The notes under the pieces are model-generated. The model was not told the DNA's origin. It saw only the letters and a program-made list of their open reading frames with translations, and made no database searches. Positions 1-7,529 of a stretch of 16,829 nt of DNA are shown here, one piece after another. The stretch is from the NCBI GenBank assembly GCA_041305385.1, contig JBFYLO010000072.1:1-16829 (forward strand), given 5' to 3'. The stretch's first letter is position 1, and every line of letters starts with the position of its first letter. This DNA is from JAKAKT01 sp041305385 (GTDB taxonomy: Archaea; Micrarchaeota; Micrarchaeia; Burarchaeales; JAKAKT01). The translations under genes were made by a program, and so were the position numbers.

Positions 1-38
1 CCCTTTTTTAGGCTTTTCAAAGTGTGGCCCTGTATAAC

Positions 39-132
39 TGCCCCGGCAGCAGCGCCCCCAACCGGGGGCGGCCTGCCGGGGCAGGCAGGTCGGCTCCCGG
101 GAGCCGACCAGGCGGCATCCGGATGCCGCCTG
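39..132. repeat. Cluster of three GC-rich perfect palindromes
   Basis: Three strong inverted repeats follow one another. Positions 39-83 form a nested hairpin: an outer 11-bp stem (TGCCCCGGCAG at 39-49 with 73-83) encloses a 7-bp stem (CGCCCCC at 53-59 with 64-70, loop AACC). Positions 88-109 are a 22-bp perfect palindrome with half-site GGTCGGCTCCC. Positions 109-132 are a 24-bp perfect palindrome with half-site CAGGCGGCATCC. The cluster lies in a stretch without a convincing gene. It could be a REP-like intergenic repeat, a transcription-end structure or part of a structured RNA; the sequence alone does not decide. Confidence 0.85.
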
Positions 133-221
133 CCGCGGTGCGCTGTTGCCCCAAGGTTTTCTACAGAACCCAGCTTTTTAGGTTGTAGTCCGTTTCCTTC
201 TTCCCCGAGCAGAATACAAAC

Positions 222-260
222 TTGGAATCGCAATTCCAATCAGAAAACAAAGCACCCTGG
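222..260 (+). repeat. Candidate recombination-site-like element, copy 1
   Basis: A 7-bp inverted repeat (TTGGAAT/ATTCCAA, 222-239) abuts the box AATCAGAAAACAAAGCACCC followed by TGG (238-260). The same arrangement recurs at 4744-4780, where a 6-bp inverted repeat (TTGAAC/GTTCAA) abuts a box identical at 20 of 23 positions. A shorter form of the box precedes the second recombinase (14906-14919). The arrangement resembles a tyrosine-recombinase core site beside an accessory box, but a shared upstream regulatory element is equally possible. Confidence 0.4.
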
Positions 261-325
261 GGAGAGGCCGAGCCAAAGGGTTAAAACACTTGAATTTCGT
301 TAATCGCTATAGTAGAGGTAAGGAA

Positions 326-1624
326 ATGGGATTCGAGCACCAATGGTTTTTTTTGATAATTGCCGTTATCCTGTTCTCGGGCTGTTCCGGCATGAAGAAG
401 GAATGCTCCGTCACTTCTGATTGCAATGCGAGTGCGATGTGCTTGAATGAAACATGCGTGCTCAAGCCGGGGTGCGATTACAACAACCCAGCGTGCGATT
501 CGGATTACGAATGCAAAAACAACAGCTGCATAAAAAAGGCAGGTTGCTTGTACGACAATCCGTCCTGTAACTATAATTTCGATTGCGTGAATAATGAGTG
601 CATCAGGAAACACGGGTGCGACTACCAAAATCCCGCATGCGGTTTTGGCTCGGACTGCAAGAACAACACGTGCATCAGGAAAGTAGGCTGCGATTACGAC
701 AACCCGGTTTGCGGTCCCTCGTCTGTTTGCATCAACAATACCTGCATGAGAAAGGCAGGCTGTTTCTACGAGAACCCCAAATGCGCTTCTCATTCCGATT
801 GCATAAACAATACATGCATCAGGAAGCCAGGATGCGAGTTCGATAACCCTGCCTGCGCTTCTGATTCCGAATGCCTGAACAACACCTGCGCCAAGAAAAC
901 AGGCTGCGAATTCAACAACCCTCCTTGCGCTTTGGATTCTGACTGCAAGAACAACACGTGCATCAGGAAAGTAGGCTGCACATATGATAATCCTCCATGC
1001 GGCCCAAGCTTTGACTGCATAAGCAACGAATGCGTGCTCAAGCCGGGGTGCGATTACAACAACCCCCCGTGTGGTACTGGATACGTGTGCAAGAACAACC
1101 AATGCTTCAGGCAGTTGTCTTCAGCGGAGAAAGAGGAAATTCTCGGGTTAGTCTCGGCTTTCAACGCAAGCAGGAACAAGCCTGTCCAGTATTCCTCTGG
1201 ATATGGCGCTGAAGAGGCCTGCAAGAGGTTTACCGGGATATACTACTACAAGGAGACGACTGGAAGGGATACGCTGACCTTAGCCGATGCGGCCATTGCC
1301 TGCCAGATGGTGAACACAGATACGCCCGGGGCTTGCGGATATCCGACGAGGGTGGAGGGCACGCTCCAGTTCGGGATAGACGCATTCAACATAGACAACA
1401 ACCTCACTGCGTTCTTCAATGCGATTTCGGTCCTGACTCCGGAAAACACGGCTGGCAAGCTCGCTGAAGCCAAAGGATACGTCCTTGGGGCAAGGGCGGG
1501 CGCAGCAAGCGCTGCAGCATCCATGCTTCGCTGGGACGCCTCCTGCACGGAGTGCATCGGGATATGCCCGGCCATGCCTTACGATTTGGGTTCCCTGGAC
1601 GCTGCGGCAGAGCGCCTGCACTAA
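326..1624 (+). CDS. Secreted lipoprotein with nine 24-residue Cys-rich repeats
   Basis: I chose the ATG at 326 because GAGGT lies 7 nt upstream and it opens a clean lipoprotein signal peptide: a hydrophobic segment at residues 8-17 and lipobox LFSGC with Cys20. The 432-aa product has a degenerate Cys module (about 25-47), then nine tandem 24-aa repeats (residues 48-263). Each repeat has spacing Cx6Cx5Cx4C and the consensus GCxYxNPxC...CxNNxC(I/V)(R/K)K. The C-terminal 170 residues form a separate domain with its own Cys pairs (for example CTECIGIC near residue 408) that I do not recognise. Thirty-six regularly spaced Cys suggest disulfide-stabilised small modules on the outer face of the membrane. 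No enzymatic motif is visible. The function is unknown; a surface-exposed binding or adhesion role is inference from the architecture. Confidence 0.85.
   Translation: MGFEHQWFFLIIAVILFSGCSGMKKECSVTSDCNASAMCLNETCVLKPGCDYNNPACDSDYECKNNSCIKKAGCLYDNPSCNYNFDCVNNECIRKHGCDYQNPACGFGSDCKNNTCIRKVGCDYDNPVCGPSSVCINNTCMRKAGCFYENPKCASHSDCINNTCIRKPGCEFDNPACASDSECLNNTCAKKTGCEFNNPPCALDSDCKNNTCIRKVGCTYDNPPCGPSFDCISNECVLKPGCDYNNPPCGTGYVCKNNQCFRQLSSAEKEEILGLVSAFNASRNKPVQYSSGYGAEEACKRFTGIYYYKETTGRDTLTLADAAIACQMVNTDTPGACGYPTRVEGTLQFGIDAFNIDNNLTAFFNAISVLTPENTAGKLAEAKGYVLGARAGAASAAASMLRWDASCTECIGICPAMPYDLGSLDAAAERLH
467..1114 (+). repeat. Nine tandem 72-bp coding repeats
   Basis: The units encode the 24-aa Cys modules of the lipoprotein. 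Some copies are nearly identical in DNA while neighbours differ more. The stretch around 460-490 recurs around 1033-1063, at opposite ends of the array. The stretch starting AAGAACAACACGTGCATCAG occurs near 659 and near 949. Identity between distant units rather than adjacent ones points to unequal crossing-over or gene conversion, so copy number may vary between strains. Confidence 0.85.
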
Positions 1625-1635
1625 ACCCCCGTTAA

Positions 1636-1647
1636 CCTATTTATTCT
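1636..1647 (+). promoter_or_regulatory. TATA-like box for the ABC exporter operon, leaderless start
   Basis: CTATTTATTC is centred about 25 bp before the GTG start at 1667, and no Shine-Dalgarno sequence precedes that codon. This spacing fits archaeal leaderless transcription starting at or next to the initiation codon. Confidence 0.5.
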
Positions 1648-1666
1648 ATTCGTTTGTAATATCCCC

Positions 1667-2557
1667 GTGGATGCTGTAATCGTTGAAAACGTAGTCAAGC
1701 GGTTCGGTAGTTTCACTGCGCTTGATGGCGTGTCCTTTTCGATTAAGGAGGGTGAAATTTTCGGCCTCTTGGGACATAACGGCGCGGGAAAGAGCACGCT
1801 CATAAGCATGATCAGCCTTATCTCAAAGCCTACTTCGGGCTCAGTTTCCGTGTTCGGGAAGACGAACCGGTCGCTAATCGGGTTGGCACCCCAGGAGAAC
1901 GCAGTGTACGCGGACCTCACCTGCCTTGAGAACGCCGTTCACTTCGCCCGCCTTTATGGAGTCAAGAATCCGGTCATCGTGGCAGCACACCTGCTTTCAG
2001 TTCTTGGCCTTGAAGGGAAGGCGGAGGTAAAAGCCAAGGACCTATCGGGCGGGATGCGGCGCCGGCTGAACGTGGCTTGCTCGATGGTTTACAGCCCGAA
2101 ACTGTTGATTCTCGACGAGCCTACCGCCGGCCTCGACCCGATTGCAAGGCGGGCACTGTGGAAGACAATCAAGGACGTGCGAACGGAGGGAATCACGGTT
2201 CTTTTGACTACCCATTACATGGATGAAGCAGAATACCTGTGCGACCGCATAGCAATCCTCGACACCGGCAGGCTGGTTGACCTGGATACCCCGTTGCGCT
2301 TGAAGCAAAAAACGTTGCATTCCGTTGTCACGGTCGAGCTCAAAAAGGCGCCGACAAGAGCGGAATTGAAGCGTCTCTCCCTTCACCCGGAGGACAAGGT
2401 TCTGCAGTCCGGCACTACGATCACCATCGAATGCAATGAACCCGAACGGGTCATTCCGCTCGCATCAGAGATATTTGGCGAGGGAATTGCACGGATGAAT
2501 GTGAACAATCCGACCCTTGAAGACCTCTTCATGAAAATGGCGGAGGTGAAGCGATGA
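1667..2557 (+). CDS. ABC transporter ATP-binding protein (ABC-2 exporter type)
   Basis: This 296-aa nucleotide-binding subunit powers the membrane protein encoded immediately downstream. All ATPase motifs are present in order: Walker A GHNGAGKST (36-44), Q-loop Gln76 (APQEN), signature LSGGM (126-130), Walker B LLILDEP with Asp150 and Glu151, D-loop AGLD, and H-loop His183. The roughly 80-residue tail after the ATPase core (about 215-296) is typical of DrrA/CcmA-like exporter ATPases and ends in the familiar PTLEDLF motif. The start is GTG with no ribosome site, and the TATA-like box suggests a leaderless message. The stop codon overlaps the next ATG by 4 bp (ATGA), implying translational coupling. 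The family is certain; the substrate cannot be read from sequence. Confidence 0.93.
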   Translation: MDAVIVENVVKRFGSFTALDGVSFSIKEGEIFGLLGHNGAGKSTLISMISLISKPTSGSVSVFGKTNRSLIGLAPQENAVYADLTCLENAVHFARLYGVKNPVIVAAHLLSVLGLEGKAEVKAKDLSGGMRRRLNVACSMVYSPKLLILDEPTAGLDPIARRALWKTIKDVRTEGITVLLTTHYMDEAEYLCDRIAILDTGRLVDLDTPLRLKQKTLHSVVTVELKKAPTRAELKRLSLHPEDKVLQSGTTITIECNEPERVIPLASEIFGEGIARMNVNNPTLEDLFMKMAEVKR

Positions 2558-4494
2558 AGTTCCTTTGGCTTTTATACAAAGACCTGATTGAAATTTCTCG
2601 CGACAGGAAAACGCTTTTGCTCATACTCCTCGCCCCGGTTGCGATAACTATCCTTGCGGGATTGGTTTTCACGGATAGCTCCGACGAGACTTCCATGAAG
2701 CGCATTCCGGTGGCCATCTGCCAGATGGATTCCGGACCAGAGGCGGCTGTGGTCGCACAAGAGATGTCCGCCGTTTTCAATGCAAATGTTTCAAGCGACC
2801 AAAGTTGTCTAACACGAGCTGATGGGGAACTTGGCAAGGGGAATGTCCTCGCGGTCATCGTCATCCATGTCGGATTCTCGAATAGCATTGCAAATGGCTC
2901 CCAGGGAAAACTGACCGTGATGACTGACAACGCAAGGCCGGAAGTTGCTGGCCTTGTCGGGTCTGTTGCGCGCGGCATAGCCTACGGCGCTTCAAAGGAG
3001 GTCAGCGCACGTTTCATTGGCGCAACCTGGTCCAGTCTCGGAAATATGAGTGATGGGCTAAAAAACCTTTCAAAAAGCCTGGACGACGCAAGCACTGAAA
3101 CCGCTTTAATCCAGGGTACCCTTAAGGAGACGCGGGACCACATTGCAGCGATAGATACTGCCTCTTTTAGGGTTTCGATTAACTCTTCGAAAGGCAGCCT
3201 TTCATCGCTTCAAGGGAGCATCGGCTTGCTGAAGAGCGAAATGAACAATTCCGTCTCAGACATTGATTATCTTGACGCCAGGATGGGTGCAATCCACGAC
3301 GCTGCAGTGAACATTTCGACAGGCATTCTCTTGGTGCGCTCAAACATCTCCCGCACTTCCAGCGACTTGACTCAGATGTATGACGATGCGTTCTGCCCTG
3401 AGGCATTTGCTTTTCAGAACATGACTGAAACCCCAATCCAGCGCTGGGTGCTTCTTTGCAGGGACTTAATTACCGTGAATGAATCGCTTGGCGAGCTGTC
3501 AAACAGCATGGCTGAACAGGCGGTGTTTGTCAGCCAGCTTGCAAATGAAAGCAACGCAACGCGAATCAGGCTCGCAATAATCCGGGAAGGGGTGGTAAAC
3601 ACGAGCGCCCACCTTGAGTCGGTCTACGAGCTTGGTGAATTGGAATCGTCAATCGCCTCCATGGAGGAAGCATTATCGCAGATGGAGGAACTCAAGGGAA
3701 CGAGCACGAAAGAGATGGGCTCGATGGGGGACATAGTCTCATCCCTTTCTGATGGGATTTACGGCTTGAAAACAAGCACCCTCTCAGCCAAGACCGTGCT
3801 TGACATGCTCACGTCTAAGGAGCCGGATAGCATCGTGACGCCAATCCTTCTTGAAGAGGTAAAGCGCCTTTCTGGCATTCGCAGGATTGAAAGCATATTC
3901 CCAGCCCTGGTGGGGGTCATCCTGATGTTCGTCACGGTGCTTTTTTCAGCCATCGTCCTGCTTAAAGAGCGGTCCAGCGGCACTTTGAAGAGAACCATGA
4001 TGTCCCCGGTAAGCTCAATCGAGCTTGTGCTTTCAAAGGTGGCCTTGACAGTGCTTGTCGCAATCTTCCAGGTGATATTGGTCTATCTCGTGGGTTCCCT
4101 GGCGTTTGGCTTGGCAATCAACTGGTATAATCTGCCGCAATCAATCCTTGTCGCCGGCCTGATGTCGCTATCCTTCGCGTCCATCGGGATGATTATTGCA
4201 ATCTTTGCGGAAAGCGAGAACACCGCCATGCTCGCCTCGCTCGTAATCTGCCTGCCTTTGCTGTTCCTCTCAGGAATCTTCTTCCCGAGGGAGCTGATGG
4301 TCTCCGAAATGCAGGCTTTCAGCACGCTGCTTCCATTGACGCAGGGAATAAAACTGCTTGAAAGCCTCCTCTTGTACAGCCAAACAGAGGTAATTAAGGC
4401 TGGGCTCAACACTTTCGGGTTGTTGTTTTGGGCAGTACTCGGCATTGCGACTTCCACCAAACTTCTTGGGGACAGGATGCAGCAGAGGGCATAA
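2554..4494 (+). CDS. ABC-2 family permease with a large coiled-coil ectodomain
   Basis: This is the 646-aa membrane partner of the preceding ATPase, starting within its stop codon. One transmembrane helix (about 20-40) is followed by a roughly 400-residue extracytoplasmic region, then about five helices from residue 450 to 640, with the ABC-2 features LLKERSSGTLKR and the pre-terminal FLSGIFFPRE segment. The outer region is rich in Ser, Asn and Leu with heptad-like stretches (about 165-280 and 350-430). It carries many Asn-X-Ser/Thr sequons, so surface N-glycosylation is plausible. The layout resembles YhgE/Pip-like and DrrB-like exporters. Export of a lipid, peptide or drug-like molecule is inferred from the family; the substrate is unknown. 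The upstream lipoprotein lies only 42 bp before the ATPase gene but may be an independent unit. Confidence 0.9.
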   Translation: MKFLWLLYKDLIEISRDRKTLLLILLAPVAITILAGLVFTDSSDETSMKRIPVAICQMDSGPEAAVVAQEMSAVFNANVSSDQSCLTRADGELGKGNVLAVIVIHVGFSNSIANGSQGKLTVMTDNARPEVAGLVGSVARGIAYGASKEVSARFIGATWSSLGNMSDGLKNLSKSLDDASTETALIQGTLKETRDHIAAIDTASFRVSINSSKGSLSSLQGSIGLLKSEMNNSVSDIDYLDARMGAIHDAAVNISTGILLVRSNISRTSSDLTQMYDDAFCPEAFAFQNMTETPIQRWVLLCRDLITVNESLGELSNSMAEQAVFVSQLANESNATRIRLAIIREGVVNTSAHLESVYELGELESSIASMEEALSQMEELKGTSTKEMGSMGDIVSSLSDGIYGLKTSTLSAKTVLDMLTSKEPDSIVTPILLEEVKRLSGIRRIESIFPALVGVILMFVTVLFSAIVLLKERSSGTLKRTMMSPVSSIELVLSKVALTVLVAIFQVILVYLVGSLAFGLAINWYNLPQSILVAGLMSLSFASIGMIIAIFAESENTAMLASLVICLPLLFLSGIFFPRELMVSEMQAFSTLLPLTQGIKLLESLLLYSQTEVIKAGLNTFGLLFWAVLGIATSTKLLGDRMQQRA

Positions 4495-4505
4495 CCCCTC
4501 GATTC

Positions 4506-4751
4506 TCAGAGAACTCCCTTTTCCTTAAGCTCGTTTTTTTGTTTTATTACTAGGATTATCAGGGCCAAGTCCATAATCAGGTTGAAAGTGCCGCAGCACA
4601 ACATAGTAATCATCACAGTGTCGGCATCCAGCTGACTCGGGAAGAACGAAGTAACTATGGAGAGCACAATGTCCCCGATGCCCAAAAAAAGCCCCAACGA
4701 AGCGTCAAGACAAAGACAAATTTCCCGAGAAATTTGGCTGAATTTGAACAA
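4506..4751 (-). CDS. Small two-helix membrane protein, unknown function
   Basis: An 81-aa frame encodes two hydrophobic segments (about residues 17-37 and 44-68) and a charged tail ending KNELKEKGVL. It converges on the permease gene, with 11 bp between the stop codons. The only start in the right place is TTG at 4751, which lies inside the inverted repeat at 4744-4758. No good ribosome site is seen, and the TTATTT element upstream is too close to be a standard TATA box. The two-helix composition argues for a real membrane protein, but no family is recognised and initiation is uncertain. Confidence 0.45.
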   Translation of the reverse strand: MFKFSQISREICLCLDASLGLFLGIGDIVLSIVTSFFPSQLDADTVMITMLCCGTFNLIMDLALIILVIKQKNELKEKGVL

Positions 4752-4783
4752 AGTTCAAATAAGAAAACAAAGCGCCCCGGCCG
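4744..4783 (+). repeat. Candidate recombination-site-like element, copy 2
   Basis: The inverted repeat TTGAAC-AAA-GTTCAA (4744-4758) abuts AATAAGAAAACAAAGCGCCC and CGGCCG (4758-4783). The 14 bases AAGCGCCCCGGCCG (4770-4783) recur exactly at 14906-14919 before recombinase 2, and the longer box recurs at 238-260. The distance from the 14-bp core to the 16-bp pseudo-palindrome is 57 bp here and 59 bp in the second copy. It is a possible att/core site for the adjacent recombinase or an upstream activator site. Confidence 0.45.
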
Positions 4784-4826
4784 GACGGTCGACGTGAATC
4801 TAATGCTCAATACTTTGTGTACAGAC

Positions 4827-4854
4827 GTGCCGAATTAGGCACGAAAGTATAAAT
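4827..4854 (+). promoter_or_regulatory. Recombinase 1 promoter: pseudo-palindrome plus TATA box
   Basis: GTGCCGAATTAGGCAC (4827-4842) is a 16-bp palindrome with one mismatched pair, directly followed by the TATA box AGTATAAAT (4846-4854). The ATG at 4880 is about 29 bp past the TATA centre, so the message is probably leaderless or nearly so. The same block occurs at 14965-14992 before recombinase 2. A dyad touching the upstream edge of a TATA box is well placed to bind a repressor or activator, possibly the recombinase itself. Confidence 0.6.
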
Positions 4855-4879
4855 CCAATTGTAGCGGAGTATTGAGACC

Positions 4880-6082
4880 ATGAAACAGGAAGTAAGTTGC
4901 GACGTGAATGTGGAGAAGTCTTTGGCGAGGATAGCCAATGACCCAGAAATATGCGACGAGAATAAGAAACTTCTTTTGGAGTTTTCAGACAGGTGTTTTG
5001 CCGACGGGCTCTCGAAGGGCAGGATGACCAAACTGCTCTACGTGATGCGCCACATTGCCCACTTTCTCGGCAAGTCTTTTTCTGAAGCGACGAAGCTCGA
5101 CATCCAGGGTGTAGTCGGACAGATAGAAAGAAACGAGAGGTTTAGCGACTGGTCGAAGCACGACTTCAAGGTGATCTTGAAGAAATTCTACAAGTGGCAT
5201 AAGGGAAATTCTGAAATATTTCCTGACGAGGTCCGCTGGATAAAGTCTCGCACCAGGTGCGGCAAGAAGATGCTTCCGGAGAACATCTTGACTGAAGACG
5301 AGGTCAAGCTGATGGCGGAGCAAGCAGCACATCCGCGCGACAAAGCTTTTGTCATGACCCTCTACGAAAGCGGATGTAGGATAGGAGAAATGATGTCTCT
5401 AAGAATTCAAAGCGTCCAGTTCGACGAATTTGGGGCAGTCCTGCGGGTTAGCGGAAAGACAGGAGACAGACGGGTCCGGGTGGTGTGCGCAGCTCCGCTT
5501 CTTGCAACTTGGATAGACCATCACCCTCTTAGGAACGACCCGGAATCGTTTCTCTGGGCTGGCTGGCAGGAACGCTGGTCCCGCGAAAGCTTCAGATACC
5601 TGAAGATGGACAAGCAGCTGAAGCGTTTCGCTGTGATGGCTGGGATAAAAAGAAGGATTTACCCCCACCTATTCCGGCATTCTCGGGCTACTGCTTTGGC
5701 TTCGAAGCTTACCGAAGCTCAGATGAAGGAACATTTCGGCTGGGTTCAGGGTTCGGATATGGCATCCGTATATGTGCATCTTTCCGGCAGGGACGTGGAC
5801 GAGGCCTTGTTGAAGACATATGGGATAAAGAAGGATGAAGAGCAGCAAAAAAAGGAGGAAACGTTCAAGCCCAAAATCTGCCCAAGGTGCAAGGTATCCA
5901 GTTCGCCAATATCGAAGTTCTGCCAGAAGTGCGGTTCGGTCCTTGATGTCGAAACAGCCTATGCAATGGATGAAGAGAGAAAGAAAGCTAGCGATATGCT
6001 GGATAAACTCATGGAAAACCCGGACTTCAAGAACATGCTGCTAGCTAGAGTTGCGAGTTCTGGGCTTGAGAACAAGCTTTGA
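4880..6082 (+). CDS. Tyrosine recombinase/integrase with C-terminal zinc ribbon (copy 1)
   Basis: This 400-aa site-specific DNA recombinase has an N-terminal SAM-like core-binding region (about 15-120) and a catalytic domain (about 140-310). The catalytic set is complete: Arg167 (GCRIGE), Lys193 (SGKTGDR), His263 and Arg266 (HLFRH), His285, Trp288 and nucleophile Tyr298 (VYVH). A Cys4 zinc ribbon follows (Cys334, 337, 348, 351), then a charged helical tail. The paralogue at 15017 shares long stretches: 59 of 61 residues match from KRRIYPH to KTYGIK. The N-terminal 60 residues diverge, suggesting different site specificity or drift. Start at ATG 4880, probably leaderless. Integrase, resolvase or XerA-like chromosome-dimer roles are all possible; duplication plus accessory context favours a mobile-element integrase. 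Confidence 0.92.
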   Translation: MKQEVSCDVNVEKSLARIANDPEICDENKKLLLEFSDRCFADGLSKGRMTKLLYVMRHIAHFLGKSFSEATKLDIQGVVGQIERNERFSDWSKHDFKVILKKFYKWHKGNSEIFPDEVRWIKSRTRCGKKMLPENILTEDEVKLMAEQAAHPRDKAFVMTLYESGCRIGEMMSLRIQSVQFDEFGAVLRVSGKTGDRRVRVVCAAPLLATWIDHHPLRNDPESFLWAGWQERWSRESFRYLKMDKQLKRFAVMAGIKRRIYPHLFRHSRATALASKLTEAQMKEHFGWVQGSDMASVYVHLSGRDVDEALLKTYGIKKDEEQQKKEETFKPKICPRCKVSSSPISKFCQKCGSVLDVETAYAMDEERKKASDMLDKLMENPDFKNMLLARVASSGLENKL

Positions 6083-6163
6083 TTTTTTTTCTTGTTCCTT
6101 AAGCTCCCGGTAAGCTTTCCTCAGTTCGACATACCATTTCGGTAGGTAATCCCTTTCGTCCAT
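6041..6163 (-). CDS. Possible 40-aa charged protein
   Basis: A short frame starts at ATG 6163 with MDERDYLPKWYVELRKAYRE and ends at TAG 6041, overlapping the recombinase 3' end in antisense. The sequence is strongly amphipathic and charged, with Trp and Tyr in the first dozen residues. A TATA-like CTATTTATCC (about 6186-6195, minus strand) sits about 27 bp upstream of the ATG, fitting leaderless expression and resembling the box before the ABC exporter. I recognise no family. The frame could be coincidental, since its last 13 codons merely mirror the recombinase end. Confidence 0.35.
   Translation of the reverse strand: MDERDYLPKWYVELRKAYRELKEQEKKSKLVLKPRTRNSS
6064..6093 (+). terminator. Hairpin plus T-run after recombinase 1
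   Basis: GCTTG-AGAA-CAAGC (6064-6077) is followed after five bases by eight T residues (6083-6090). The hairpin overlaps the last codons of the recombinase. In archaea the T-run alone can terminate transcription, so this is a convincing stop for the recombinase transcript. Confidence 0.65.
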
Positions 6164-6258
6164 AGCCGTGCTTTTTCACTTTAGTGGATAAATAGTTTAA
6201 TGCAAAATTGAGCACGTTTGTACAATTTATAAGAATAGTTCCAAAAGAAAAACGAATT

Positions 6259-7506
6259 TCAAGAGGATTTGCGCTCCGGTTTGCTGCTTAGGGTGTCCAT
6301 CCGTTTTATGGAGTTTATGTCAAGAGCCAGAAGCTTCTCCATGCTAAGGGGTTTGTAGCCTATCAGCTCCACGCTAACATTGATGGTCTTCTTCTCCCCG
6401 TTGATAAACGGATAGTTCCTCAAATCGTTGTTATGCGTGTGGCCGTGGACAAGCCAGCCGTCCCATCCGGCAGGCCTCTTTGGGTAATGGCACAGGAGGA
6501 ACCGTTCTCCCCCGTAATCCAATATCTCGCTCTCCTTCGCGCCCCCGAGTTTTCGGTCGTGGTTTCCCTGGATGAACTCGATGTCGCCCTTTAGAAGCGG
6601 TTTCCAATACGAAGGCTTTCGCGAGCTTTTCCCGAATACCAAGTCCCCAAGATAATACACCTTGTCATTTTCCTTGATGCTATAATTCCAGTTGTTCAGG
6701 AGGACGTCGTTCATTTCCTCAACATCGGCAAACGGCCTCGCGCAGTATTTTATTATATTCTCGTGGTCCAAGTGCAAGTCCCCGATAAGATAAATCGAGG
6801 CATCTTTTTCAAAAGCTGGCTCCAAAAGCTGCTGCCCGGTTCTGGTTCGGAACAACTGAAGCGTTTTCTTGTACTCGCCCCGATTTAGAGCCTCGGCTCG
6901 ATTGAGCGTTCTCTTTCCCATCAAATCGTATTCGTAGGCTATTCTGCGCTTGTCATTGAGGAGCGTAATCCTCAGGCCGCATAACGGCAGGTAGAAATCT
7001 TTTAATGGACGGGTTTGCTTTGCACCGAAAACGAGCGATAGAAGCCGGCTTATCAGGGACTTTTCGCCGTTTATGTAAGACCAAGCCCTGCCGAACTTTC
7101 CGTTCAGGTGTGTGGCAACAGTTATGTGGTAGAGGAACTTACTGCCGGGCTGATCCCAGTCCTTGTAGGATGGGGCTATCTTCTGCAGCTCATATCTCAG
7201 TTCATCCGAAAAAGACTCGAACTCGGAAGAAGGTTTTATGCAAAAGTAGATGAACTTACCGCGTCCGTCCGGATGTTTTTTCCAGTCAAAGCCGTCAACG
7301 ACATATGGGAGGCAATCATAGTTTTTCCCGACTTTTTCAATAGCATTAATGACATTCCTAAGCCGAGAATCATATGCTCGAAACGGACCATAAAGCGTAA
7401 GATGGGGTATGCTCCGGCCGTTCCCTATCCGAGACTCATGTTGGATATCCTGGATTGTTCTCTTGAGTTTTCCTTTTCCCGGAGAAACTCGGACTTCCAC
7501 GAGCAT
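6259..7506 (-). CDS. 2H phosphoesterase-calcineurin-like phosphoesterase fusion
   Basis: This 415-aa protein joins two phosphodiester-cleaving domains. The N-terminal half (about 1-195) has the two HxT signatures of the LigT/2H superfamily: H35-L-T37 (PHLTLYGPF) and H127-I-T129 (YHITVATH). These families act on 2',5' or cyclic 2',3' phosphates of RNA. The C-terminal half (about 237-400) is a metallophosphoesterase with DLH (Asp243, His245), GD (Asp288), GNHD (315-317), His340 (CHYP) and HGHTH (354-358), resembling the COG4186 type. Both active sites look intact. The start is ATG 7506 with AAGGT 8 nt upstream, 23 bp after the ATPase gene, so the two probably form an operon. RNA end-processing or nucleotide-signal hydrolysis is inferred. 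Confidence 0.88.
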   Translation of the reverse strand: MLVEVRVSPGKGKLKRTIQDIQHESRIGNGRSIPHLTLYGPFRAYDSRLRNVINAIEKVGKNYDCLPYVVDGFDWKKHPDGRGKFIYFCIKPSSEFESFSDELRYELQKIAPSYKDWDQPGSKFLYHITVATHLNGKFGRAWSYINGEKSLISRLLSLVFGAKQTRPLKDFYLPLCGLRITLLNDKRRIAYEYDLMGKRTLNRAEALNRGEYKKTLQLFRTRTGQQLLEPAFEKDASIYLIGDLHLDHENIIKYCARPFADVEEMNDVLLNNWNYSIKENDKVYYLGDLVFGKSSRKPSYWKPLLKGDIEFIQGNHDRKLGGAKESEILDYGGERFLLCHYPKRPAGWDGWLVHGHTHNNDLRNYPFINGEKKTINVSVELIGYKPLSMEKLLALDINSIKRMDTLSSKPERKSS

Positions 7507-7529
7507 ATGAATTACCTTGCAAGCGCCAT

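Larger units (their letters stand above)
1..325. other. Non-coding left margin before the first gene
   Basis: I see no convincing gene here. The one open frame (22-303, plus) is Pro/Gly/Arg-rich because it reads through the palindromes, and it has no family resemblance I recognise. The stretch contains the palindrome cluster at 39-132, an inverted repeat at 222-239 (TTGGAAT, 4-nt spacer, ATTCCAA) and a conserved box at 238-260. A weak A/T-rich element (GGTTAAAAC, about 279-287) may be the promoter of the gene at 326, but it is not clear-cut. Confidence 0.6.

Noticed and set aside
22..303. 93-aa open frame at the left margin
   Set aside because: Composition is set by GC-rich palindromes, with no ribosome site and no recognisable domain.
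281..1102. 273-aa antisense open frame over the lipoprotein repeats
   Set aside because: It stays open only because the 72-bp coding repeats are periodic. It has no start signals, and the sense strand gives a clear signal peptide and Cys pattern.
467..1114. Possible CRISPR array
   Set aside because: The 72-bp units are in-frame protein repeats without alternating constant repeats and unique spacers.
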